A stretch of 6,501 bases of DNA, taken from positions 1 to 6,501 of the forward strand of contig CAMLLA010000244.1 in the NCBI GenBank assembly GCA_946480525.1, given 5' to 3'. Shown piece after piece: positions 1 through 6,085 of this stretch. Source of the stretch: an uncultured Asticcacaulis sp. (GTDB lineage Bacteria; Pseudomonadota; Alphaproteobacteria; Caulobacterales; Caulobacteraceae). Each line of letters opens with the position of its first letter. The first letter of the stretch is position 1. The notes under the pieces are model-generated. The model saw nothing but the letters and a program-made list of their open reading frames with translations, had not been told where the DNA came from and ran no database searches. The translations under genes and the position numbers were made by a program.

Positions 1-20
1 GAGGAGATACAGCGCATTCA

Positions 21-94
21 CTCCTCCCTGTGCGAAGCATGGGGAGGGGGACCGCACGAGACAATGCTTGCATTGGCGAGATGTGGTGGTGGGG
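21..94. repeat. G-rich palindromic repeat-like intergenic element (two hairpins)
   Basis: Two stem-loops lie back to back. The first pairs 21-33 with 37-49: a 13-bp stem with three G-T wobbles and a GAA loop, with CCTCCC on one side and GGGGAGG on the other. The second has outer arms CCGCAC (52-57) and GTGGTGG (83-89) that pair imperfectly, enclosing a perfect inner stem CAATGC (62-67) / GCATTG (70-75). A run of G (91-94) follows. The layout 'CCTCCC..GGGGAGGGGG-ACCGC..GTGGTGGGG' resembles short palindromic repeats I recall from intergenic regions of Caulobacterales and other alphaproteobacteria. Only one copy is in the window, so repetition in the genome is inferred. It lies just before the smr gene and could affect its leader or stop upstream transcription. 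Confidence 0.5.
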
Positions 95-113
95 TTTCTT
101 GTTCAGGTGCACC

Positions 114-686
114 GTGGCGCGATACAAATTAAAGCTTGAAGATACGCGCCTCTGGGCATTGGTTACCGCGACCGTGCGCCCGCATAAGACGACGCGCGCC
201 GAACCCTCTCCGCCGGAAATCGAAACCGTCCATATCGCCGATATGCCGAAGCCGATGGTCGCGGAAAAGCCAAAGCCCCTGTCGCTCACGCCTTTCGCCA
301 TTGGCCAGGCGATCAAGCCCCAGACCGGCTACAAGCTCTCCTTCGACAGCCCGAAGTTCGAACCCGATCCGATCGAGCCGCGCCGCAAGCGCCGGCTGTC
401 ACGCGAGCGCGATCCGATCGAAGCGCGGCTGGACCTGCACGGGCTGAACAGCTTTGCCGCCGAAGCGCGCCTCAAGGCCTTCGTGCAACAGGCCTATGCC
501 AACGACTACCGCGCCGTGCTGGTCATCACCGGCAAGGGCATGGCGGAAAACGGCATATTGAAGCGCAATGCGCCGGAATGGCTGGCCGACCCGCAGCTCA
601 GCCATATCGTCGCCGGTATCAGCCAGGCCCACGCTCGCCACGGCGGCACTGGCGCGCTTTATGTCGCGCTGAAGCGCCGGGTTTGA
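114..686 (+). CDS. Smr/MutS2 C-terminal domain protein (putative nuclease)
   Basis: Stand-alone Smr-domain protein of 190 residues; Smr domains are known as DNA- or RNA-nicking nuclease or nucleic-acid-binding modules. The N-terminal part (about 1-100) is a basic, proline-rich linker that starts with the family-typical pattern R-L-W-x-x-V-x-x-T-V-x-P. The Smr domain fills about residues 103-190, with the signature LDLHG (106-110), TGKG (139-142) and HGGTGALYVALKR near the C-terminus (176-188). The GTG at 114 was chosen over the longer frame beginning at 30. The extra 28 codons would be encoded by the hairpin element and look unlike protein (three Trp in a row), while the GTG start gives the expected N-terminus and has AGG six bases upstream. 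A downstream membrane-protein gene starts one base after the stop, so the two are probably co-transcribed. The cellular role of such proteins in alphaproteobacteria is not firmly known. Confidence 0.88.
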   Translation: MARYKLKLEDTRLWALVTATVRPHKTTRAEPSPPEIETVHIADMPKPMVAEKPKPLSLTPFAIGQAIKPQTGYKLSFDSPKFEPDPIEPRRKRRLSRERDPIEARLDLHGLNSFAAEARLKAFVQQAYANDYRAVLVITGKGMAENGILKRNAPEWLADPQLSHIVAGISQAHARHGGTGALYVALKRRV

Positions 687-687
687 T

Positions 688-1002
688 ATGGAAATCAGCC
701 CGATTTATCGATGGTTCTACAATCTCCTGCTAGGTGCAGCCATGCTTTCACTAGCGGTTACCCTAGGTATCACGGGCCCTCAGGTGCAAAATGCTGTCCT
801 TGAACGAAGATTAGAAACAGCCGACGCGTCCGAAGGCCTGACATACGCCATAAAAATGAAGGGGCTGACGCTATACGGCACGCGGTCCGAATGGATGATG
901 GACAGGTTCAACCGCACGGCATTCTTTTCACTATTCGGTATCGTGCTGCTGGGCATGCTCACAGGTCAGATCAAGTTTAGAGAAACGCCCAAGACAGACT
1001 AA
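688..1002 (+). CDS. Small two-helix membrane protein, unknown function
   Basis: I do not recognise this 104-residue protein. It has two hydrophobic segments, about residues 10-30 (LLLGAAMLSLAVTLGI core) and 77-95 (FFSLFGIVLLGMLTG core). They are separated by a polar loop of about 45 residues with mixed charges, and the tail is short and charged. An inner-membrane hairpin protein is the likely form. The ATG follows the smr stop by one base (TGA-T-ATG) with no clear Shine-Dalgarno sequence, so translation may depend on ribosomes finishing smr. Codon use is unlike the neighbours: five CTA, one TTA, two AGA, one AGG and one ATA in 104 codons, in a region where such codons are rare. That suggests weak expression, a young gene or transfer. 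The stop lies 3 bp from the convergent kinase gene's stop, leaving no room for a terminator. Confidence 0.65.
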   Translation: MEISPIYRWFYNLLLGAAMLSLAVTLGITGPQVQNAVLERRLETADASEGLTYAIKMKGLTLYGTRSEWMMDRFNRTAFFSLFGIVLLGMLTGQIKFRETPKTD

Positions 1003-1005
1003 TTG

Positions 1006-2001
1006 TCAGATCAGCCCACGTTCCCTGGCCAGTTCATTCAGGTTGACGCGCGGGCGCGGGCCGAAATGGCTGATCACTTCCGCTGCGGCCAGCGAACCGA
1101 GCTTCGCGCAGGTCTCGATATGCAGGCCCTGGGTCAGGCCATACATGACGCCCGCCGCGTACTGGTCGCCGGCGCCCGTCGTGTCGATCACCTTGTCGAC
1201 CGGCGCGGCCTCGACCGTGTGCGTGTCTTCGAATTTGATGGCGACCGAGCCCTGCTCCGAACGCGTGATGAAGGCGAGGTCGACCTTGGTGCGCAGATAA
1301 CGCAGCGCCTTGTAGAAGTCATCGGTCTGGAACAGCGACAGCAGCTCGCCTTCATTGGCGAAGACCAGGTCGATATGGCGCTCGATAAAGGCCAGCAGAT
1401 CCGTGCGCCAGCGGTCGACGACAAAGGTGTCCGACAGGGTGATGGCGGTCTTGCGGCCGGCCGAGCGCGCGATCTGTGCCGCCTTGGCGAACGTTTCGCG
1501 GCCCGACGGCGAGTCGAACAGATAGCCTTCCAGGTAGGTGATCTGTGACGACCGGATGATGTCGGCGTCGAGGTCTTCCGGAGCGATCAGGGCGGCCGCG
1601 CCCAGATAGGTCGCCATCGTGCGCTGGCCGTCCGGCGTGACATTGATCAGGCAGCGGCCTGTCCGCGCCGGGTCGTCGTGCAGCACCGGCGTGTTGAAGG
1701 TCACGCTCATCTTTTTCAGGTCGCGGGCGAAGGCCTCGCCCAGCGCATCGTGGGCCACCTTGCCGACATAGGCGCATTTGGCCCCGAACGACGCCGCGCC
1801 CGCAATCGTGTTACCGGCCGATCCGCCCGACTCCTGCTCGCTCTCGGCCATCGCCTCGTAAAGGCTGGTGCCGCGATGGGTGTCGATCAGGGTCATGGCC
1901 CCCTTGTGCAGGTCGTGCGCTTTCAAAAAGGCGTCGTCCGCGGGCGCCAGAACATCGACGATGGCGTGGCCGACAGCGGTGATGTCGTAGGTCAGGTCCA
2001 T
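1006..2001 (-). CDS. PfkB-family carbohydrate/nucleoside kinase, adenosine kinase-like
   Basis: ATP-dependent kinase of the ribokinase/PfkB superfamily, 331 residues, presumably cytoplasmic. It transfers the ATP gamma-phosphate to a sugar or nucleoside hydroxyl. The N-terminus shows the VGHAIVDVLA strand and the substrate-side glycine motif GGSAGNTIAG (about 59-68). The C-terminal PfkB signature DTTGAGDQYAAG is at 273-284, with D279 as the expected catalytic base. The end, GSLAAAEVISHFGPRP, is typical of the alphaproteobacterial group usually annotated as adenosine kinase. The start chosen is the ATG at 1999-2001, which places the first beta strand at the usual distance. The in-frame start at 2064 would add 21 non-conserved residues and run over the divergent gene's start. 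Tyr replaces the more usual Phe after GAGD. The true substrate (adenosine, ribose, other) cannot be read from sequence, and no sugar-pathway gene adjoins it directly. Confidence 0.9.
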   Translation of the reverse strand: MDLTYDITAVGHAIVDVLAPADDAFLKAHDLHKGAMTLIDTHRGTSLYEAMAESEQESGGSAGNTIAGAASFGAKCAYVGKVAHDALGEAFARDLKKMSVTFNTPVLHDDPARTGRCLINVTPDGQRTMATYLGAAALIAPEDLDADIIRSSQITYLEGYLFDSPSGRETFAKAAQIARSAGRKTAITLSDTFVVDRWRTDLLAFIERHIDLVFANEGELLSLFQTDDFYKALRYLRTKVDLAFITRSEQGSVAIKFEDTHTVEAAPVDKVIDTTGAGDQYAAGVMYGLTQGLHIETCAKLGSLAAAEVISHFGPRPRVNLNELARERGLI

Positions 2002-2056
2002 GGAAAATCCGGAAAAATCGGTTGCGTCAAAAGATCGGTCGGGGAATAGAACCTCC
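2002..2056. promoter_or_regulatory. Short divergent intergenic region between kinase and ATP-grasp genes
   Basis: These 55 bases separate the two start codons and must hold both translation signals and probably one or both promoters. For the minus strand, TTGACG (bases 2030-2025) matches a -35 box, but 17 bases on there is no good -10 before the kinase ATG, so that promoter is doubtful. GGGGA at 2041-2045, about 11 bases before the ATP-grasp ATG, is the best candidate ribosome site for that gene. The stretch is A-rich on the plus strand (two AAAA/AAAAA runs). Exact promoters are not resolved. Confidence 0.3.
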
Positions 2057-2974
2057 ATGACCAAGACGCTACTGTTTTTTACGCCCGATCCCTCGACGCC
2101 GTCGCACCACGGCCGCTGGCCCGCCGTGCTCGACAGCTACCGCGAAGCGTTGAAAGGGCTGGATGTGGCCATCAGCGCGCAGCCGTGGTCGGAGCCGGTC
2201 ACCGCGCCTTACGATCTCATCTGTCCGATTGTCGCCTGGGGTTACCACAATGCGCCGGACCGATTCCGCGCGGCGCTGATGGCCCTGAAAGACGCCGGGC
2301 GTCGCCTCTTCAATCCCGCCGACATCGTCAGTTGGAATGTCGATAAGCGTTACCTGCGCGACCTGGCCGAAGGCGGCGTGCGCATCATCCCGACCCACTT
2401 CGTCGAACGCATAACCGACGAGGCCATTGCCCACGCCCGCGCCGATTTCGGCGACGCACTGGTGCTGAAACCCGTCGTGTCCGCCGGCGCCAAGAATACC
2501 CTTGTCTGGCGGAACGGCGAGACCATCGCCTTTGATGCGACAGACGCCGGTGCAGCCAGCGCCAAGGCCGGACCGCCCGAGGGTGCCGCCATGATCCAGC
2601 CCTTCATGCCGTCCATCCAGGAAGAGGGCGAATGGTCACTGCTGTTCTTTGCCGGTGAATTCTCACACGCCGTCCTGAAGACGCCGAAATCGGGCGACTT
2701 CCGCTCACAGCCCGACTATGACGCGCATCTTCGCGCCCTGCCCCCGCCGCCCGAAGCGATGATCCTGGCAGCCACCGCCATCGACTATATCGGCGCCGAC
2801 CGCCTGCTCTATGCCCGCGTCGACATGGTGCGCGATACGGAGGGGCGTTTCTGCCTGATGGAACTGGAACTGATCGAGCCCGATCTTTACCTCGGCTACT
2901 CGGATGGCGCGGCCGATCGCCTGCGCCACGCCTTTGAAATCGCCCTGTTCGGCGGCTGCGCCTGCCACGCCTGA
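2057..2974 (+). CDS. ATP-grasp domain protein (RimK/glutathione synthetase-like ligase)
   Basis: A 305-residue protein with the marks of the ATP-grasp fold, whose enzymes join a carboxylate to an amine or thiol through an acyl-phosphate. The N-terminus reads LLFFTPDPSTPSHHGRWP (about 5-22), a conserved opening of a proteobacterial ATP-grasp group. The pattern WNVDKRYL (93-100) and VLKPVVSAG (136-144) provide the nucleotide-binding lysines (K97 and K138). MIQPFMPSI then EEGEWSLLFF (about 179-198) form the central sheet. RVDM (254-257) and MELELIEP (268-275) supply the likely metal ligands D256, E269 and E271. The whole architecture is present, so the enzyme looks intact. The substrate is unknown; resemblance to DcsG-type and glutathione-synthetase-like ligases is from memory only. 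The ATG at 2057 was preferred to the upstream ATG at 2000 because the extra 19 residues would lie in the intergenic region and match nothing in the family. The tail GGCACHA carries two Cys. Confidence 0.85.
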   Translation: MTKTLLFFTPDPSTPSHHGRWPAVLDSYREALKGLDVAISAQPWSEPVTAPYDLICPIVAWGYHNAPDRFRAALMALKDAGRRLFNPADIVSWNVDKRYLRDLAEGGVRIIPTHFVERITDEAIAHARADFGDALVLKPVVSAGAKNTLVWRNGETIAFDATDAGAASAKAGPPEGAAMIQPFMPSIQEEGEWSLLFFAGEFSHAVLKTPKSGDFRSQPDYDAHLRALPPPPEAMILAATAIDYIGADRLLYARVDMVRDTEGRFCLMELELIEPDLYLGYSDGAADRLRHAFEIALFGGCACHA

Positions 2975-3082
2975 AGGGTTATAATACCGCCTCATTCCCC
3001 TCACGCAATTTTCGCTTGAAAAATATTAACCGCGGGCGCTTAGTTTCGCTTTCGTAATTGGCTGGGGGCAAGCCATAAACAT
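2975..3082 (+). promoter_or_regulatory. AT-rich leader/promoter region of the response regulator
   Basis: This 108-base gap is markedly richer in A/T than the flanking genes. Candidate signals are an exact TATAAT at 2980-2985, without a convincing -35, and a TTGAAA at 3016-3021 followed after 18 bases by TTAGTT (3040-3045). An inverted repeat TTTTC-GCTT-GAAAA (3009-3022) and a direct repeat of TTTCGCTT (3010-3017 and 3044-3051) could be protein-binding sites. A 5-bp hairpin TGGCT/AGCCA (3059-3063 / 3071-3075) presents GGGGG in its loop, and this G-run is the only Shine-Dalgarno-like sequence before the ATG at 3083, at a long spacing of 14 bases. No clear terminator for the ATP-grasp gene was seen. 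Confidence 0.4.
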
Positions 3083-3544
3083 ATGACCAATGCCGCCGCC
3101 ACTCCGCGGCTCGCGCAGGCGCTCTTCGTCGATGACAGCGCCGCCGAGATCCGCCTTGTTACCGAACTGTTGAACCGGGCGTCCGTGCAGTTCGACGGCC
3201 ACTGGGTCAGTTGCGGCGAAGACGCCCTGGGCTTCCTGCGACGGGACAGGGGTTTCGAGAACGCCCCCACGCCCGACATCATCTTCCTCGATCTCAACCT
3301 GCCCAAGCTCAGCGGCGCCAAGGTCTTGCAGATCATCCAGAGCGATCCTCACCTGAGCCGCATTCCCGTCGTGATCCTGAGCGGTTCGGATCACGAAGAC
3401 GACATCATCAATGCGCGGGAACGCGGCGCCACCCACTATGTCGTCAAGCCGCTCGACTACCCGAAACTGCGCGAAACCGTGACCCTGGTCGATACCCTGC
3501 GGCTGGTATCCGAAGGCAGCGAGTGGCACCTGACCCTGGCTTAG
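3083..3544 (+). CDS. Single-domain response regulator, Rcp1/CheY-like receiver
   Basis: A 153-residue receiver with no output domain, so it should act by protein contact after phosphorylation by a histidine kinase. All key receiver residues are visible: the acidic pair D17-D18 in LFVDDS, the phospho-acceptor D70 in FLDLNLP, the switch residue S100 in VVILSGSD, aromatic Y119 and the conserved K122 in VVKPLD. The insertion before the third strand (RRDRGFENAPTPD) and the C-terminal end (EWHLTLA) resemble the Rcp1-type regulators that partner bacteriophytochromes and related kinases. No kinase gene lies in the window, so the partner is unknown. The gene has its own AT-rich upstream region. Its TAG stop overlaps the stop codon of the convergent GH28 gene. 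Confidence 0.93.
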   Translation: MTNAAATPRLAQALFVDDSAAEIRLVTELLNRASVQFDGHWVSCGEDALGFLRRDRGFENAPTPDIIFLDLNLPKLSGAKVLQIIQSDPHLSRIPVVILSGSDHEDDIINARERGATHYVVKPLDYPKLRETVTLVDTLRLVSEGSEWHLTLA

Positions 3545-4944
3545 GAAAAGGTCGTGTTCTGGTGCACCGTCGCCGGCCGGGCATCGGGCGTTTCCGTCGT
3601 CATCTCGACAGTCCTCATCGCCAGGCCACGCACATGGCGCGTCCATAACCCAAAGGCCGGTGTGCGGCCGAACATCGAGGGCTCCGGGTAGGCATCGGCA
3701 AGATCGGACGGATCGCGCGCGGCGTCTTCCTCCGTCCCGCCGCCGGCATAGCTTAAGCGGATATTTTCCAGCGTTACGCCTTCGATCGGTTGGTCCGGCA
3801 AGCCCATGATCAGGGCGCTGTAATCGCCCAGGATGCCTTTCGCCGTGACATCGCGGATGGTGACATTGCGGATGGCGCCGGGCGTCGCACCTTCCGGCGC
3901 GCGCAGGCGGGCGCCGGCGCGCAGGAAGATCGGCGCCGTGGTGATCTCGCTCATGGTCAGCCGCTCGGCGACAACATCCTCGATTGTGCCACCGTCGACC
4001 GTCTCGATCGCCAGGCCGCGCGAGCGTTCAAACGTGCAGTCGCGGATATGGATATGACGGAAGTCGCCGGCGGACTCGGTCCCAAGCTTGATACGGCCGG
4101 TGACGCGGTCCTGGTCGGGCGCCAATTGCTGGGTCCGCCCGCGCGTGCCGTCGTAAAGCGTGCCCAGGTCATAGCCGCTGACCAGGCAGTTCTCGATCAG
4201 GATGTCTTCGGCCGGATGCGGATGGCCCAGCGAATGGCCGGCCTTCAGCACGATCGCGTCGTCATTGGGCGTATTGACCTTGCAGCCGCGCACCGTTACC
4301 CGCCGGCAGCCATCGATATCCAGCCCGTCGCGATTGGTGTCGATAAACAGGTTCTCGATCGTCAGGTCATCGACGCCGGTCGCCAGCACGGCGAAGTGCC
4401 CGCCATTGAGAAGGGTGAAATCACGCAAGGTGACGTTGCGCGCCCGGCACAGGCCGATCGTCTTGTTGCCCAGCCCCGCCATGGCCGAGACCTCGGGTGA
4501 CAGGATGGACATCTCTTCGGCCGACAGGTTGCGCATGCTCAACGGGAACTCCCCCGCCTGTTTGCGCCAGCGCGAGCCCGGGCCTTCGCGCGTCAACCCG
4601 CGTCCGTCGATCAGGCCGGGACCATCGATGCGGATATCCTCGACATCGACGCCCGAGATCAGGCTGTTGCGCCAGTGGCTGTGTCCGAAGTCCTGCCACA
4701 GGTCGTGCGGATTGGGCTCAGCGGCATCGTAAGTACCGCCATGGATGGCCGGATCAGCGGCTTCCCACACGCAACCTTCGGACAGGTGGATATGGACGCC
4801 GCTGCGCAGGGGCACGGAGAAGCTTAAATAGTGTCCCGCCGGAAAGATCACGGTGTCCGCGGCGGCAATGGCGGCTCGGATGGCGTCGGTATCGACCGTG
4901 CCATTACCGGTCGCACCAAAATCGCGGATGTTGGCTTCAGACAT
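3541..4944 (-). CDS. Glycoside hydrolase family 28 (polygalacturonase-like), no signal peptide
   Basis: A 467-residue right-handed beta-helix enzyme of the pectinase type, expected to hydrolyse galacturonate-containing chains such as homogalacturonan or rhamnogalacturonan. The opening [18 protein letters not shown] (5-22) is the usual first turn. Repeated short strands ([34 protein letters not shown]) show the helix coils. Catalytic-region motifs are NRDGLDIDG (204-212, where polygalacturonases have NTD), NDDAIVLK (227-234), GRIKLGTES (283-291) and [11 protein letters not shown] (309-319). Asp206, Asp228 and Asp229 are the likely catalytic acids. The classical GHG histidine is not seen, and RGLAIET stands where many members have RIK. 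The domain begins within ten residues of the start and no hydrophobic leader precedes it, so the protein may be cytoplasmic, unusual for pectinases. The ATG at 4944 was chosen over an in-frame TTG at 4950; it overlaps the lldD stop (ATGTCTGA), implying coupled translation. Role inferred from context: pectin/rhamnose use. Confidence 0.88.
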   Translation of the reverse strand: MSEANIRDFGATGNGTVDTDAIRAAIAAADTVIFPAGHYLSFSVPLRSGVHIHLSEGCVWEAADPAIHGGTYDAAEPNPHDLWQDFGHSHWRNSLISGVDVEDIRIDGPGLIDGRGLTREGPGSRWRKQAGEFPLSMRNLSAEEMSILSPEVSAMAGLGNKTIGLCRARNVTLRDFTLLNGGHFAVLATGVDDLTIENLFIDTNRDGLDIDGCRRVTVRGCKVNTPNDDAIVLKAGHSLGHPHPAEDILIENCLVSGYDLGTLYDGTRGRTQQLAPDQDRVTGRIKLGTESAGDFRHIHIRDCTFERSRGLAIETVDGGTIEDVVAERLTMSEITTAPIFLRAGARLRAPEGATPGAIRNVTIRDVTAKGILGDYSALIMGLPDQPIEGVTLENIRLSYAGGGTEEDAARDPSDLADAYPEPSMFGRTPAFGLWTRHVRGLAMRTVEMTTETPDARPATVHQNTTFS

Positions 4945-6073
4945 CCGCAAGAATAGACGAGTCGACTTCGCTTAAACGCTGGGTGCCGGTCAGGACCATG
5001 GTGGTGCGCATATCCTTTTCCAGCAGGGCCAGCAGGTTCTCGACGCCTTTCTGGCCGGCGGTCGCCAGCGCATAGACAAAGGCGCGGCCCAGCAGCACCC
5101 CATCCGCCCCCAGAGCCAGCATGCGCATGACGTCGAGGCCGGTGCGCACACCACCGTCCGCGAATATGGTCAGGTCACCCTTGACCGCCGCAGCAATCGC
5201 CGGCAAGGCGCGCGCCGACGACAGGGCGCCGTCCAGCTGGCGGCCACCATGGTTCGACACGACGATGCCATTGGCGCCAAAACTCTTGGCGTCACGGGCG
5301 TCTTCGACGTCCAGAATGCCCTTGATGATCATCGGGCCCTGCCATTCGTCGCGGATCCATTGCAGGTCCTTCCACGAAATGCCGGGATCGAAATTGTTGC
5401 CCAGCCAGCCGATATAGTCGGCAAGGCCCGTCGCCTTGCCCAGATAGGCCGAGACATTGCCGAGGTCGTGCGGCGTGCCGTGAAGCCCGACATCCCACGC
5501 CCATTCCGGGTGCATAACCGCCTGGATCATGCGGCGGATTTCTGCGTTCGGGCCGCTCATCCCCGAATGCGGATCGCGATAGCGCGACCCCGGCACGGGC
5601 ATGTCGACGGTAAACACCAAAGCCCCCGCGCCCAGATCCTTCGCGCGCTGCAGGACGTCTCGCATGAAGCCGCGGTCCTTCAGCACATAGAGCTGGAACC
5701 AGATCGGCTTGTCGCACTGGCTGGCGACCTCTTTCAGCGAACAGACCGAGACGGTCGACTGGATGAACGGGATATGCTTGCCGGCAGCTGCCTTGGCCGC
5801 CTGGACCTCGCCGCGACGCGCATACATGCCCGTCAGGCCCACCGGCGCCAGGCAGATCGGCAGGTTGTACTTCAGTCCGAACCATTCCGCGCTCAGGTCC
5901 AACGTTTCGGAGCCCTTCAGCACGCGCTGGCGCAACGCCACCTTGTTCAGGTCGGCGACATTGGCGCTGAGCGTCTGTTCGGCGCCTGAGCCACCGTCCA
6001 GATAGTGGAACAAAAACGGCGGCAGCTTGCGGCGGGCGGCTTCGCGATAGTCGGTCGGGGAGGCAATGATCAT
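4937..6073 (-). CDS. lldD: L-lactate dehydrogenase (FMN-dependent, quinone-linked)
   Basis: Oxidises L-lactate to pyruvate with FMN and passes electrons to the quinone pool, acting at the inner membrane face. The 378 residues follow E. coli LldD closely over nearly the whole length, e.g. [12 protein letters not shown] (17-28), [20 protein letters not shown] (75-94), [15 protein letters not shown] (153-167), [12 protein letters not shown] (219-230) and [14 protein letters not shown] (269-282). The catalytic histidine is H275 and the FMN-phosphate region is [11 protein letters not shown]. It stops about 18 residues earlier than the 396-residue E. coli protein; the missing tail is not part of the catalytic core. 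It begins 12 bp after the rhaT stop and its own stop overlaps the GH28 start, so the three are probably one transcript. No strong Shine-Dalgarno sequence is visible. In this setting the lactate probably comes from L-rhamnose breakdown rather than, or as well as, external lactate. Confidence 0.95.
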   Translation of the reverse strand: MIIASPTDYREAARRKLPPFLFHYLDGGSGAEQTLSANVADLNKVALRQRVLKGSETLDLSAEWFGLKYNLPICLAPVGLTGMYARRGEVQAAKAAAGKHIPFIQSTVSVCSLKEVASQCDKPIWFQLYVLKDRGFMRDVLQRAKDLGAGALVFTVDMPVPGSRYRDPHSGMSGPNAEIRRMIQAVMHPEWAWDVGLHGTPHDLGNVSAYLGKATGLADYIGWLGNNFDPGISWKDLQWIRDEWQGPMIIKGILDVEDARDAKSFGANGIVVSNHGGRQLDGALSSARALPAIAAAVKGDLTIFADGGVRTGLDVMRMLALGADGVLLGRAFVYALATAGQKGVENLLALLEKDMRTTMVLTGTQRLSEVDSSILADV

Positions 6074-6085
6074 AAGCGTCTAATA

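Noticed and set aside
30..113. Longer smr start at ATG 30
   Set aside because: The added 28 residues fall on the hairpin element and have an unlikely composition (WWW, mixed Cys); the GTG at 114 gives the family N-terminus.
1003..1548. 181-codon plus-strand frame opposite the kinase gene
   Set aside because: Reverse-complement shadow of the PfkB gene; no recognisable protein features.
2002..2064. Extended N-terminus for the PfkB kinase
   Set aside because: It would overlap the start of the divergent ATP-grasp gene and add 21 residues ahead of the usual first strand.
3026..3646. 206-codon minus-strand frame opposite the response regulator
   Set aside because: Antisense shadow that covers a clear receiver gene; the translation lacks domain features.
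3790..4500. 236-codon plus-strand open frame inside the GH28 gene
   Set aside because: Antisense shadow of a GC-rich gene; low-complexity D/R/A/Q-rich translation with no family features.
5249..5989. 246-codon plus-strand open frame inside lldD
   Set aside because: Antisense shadow; the R/H/A-rich translation is typical of the opposite strand of a strongly conserved gene.
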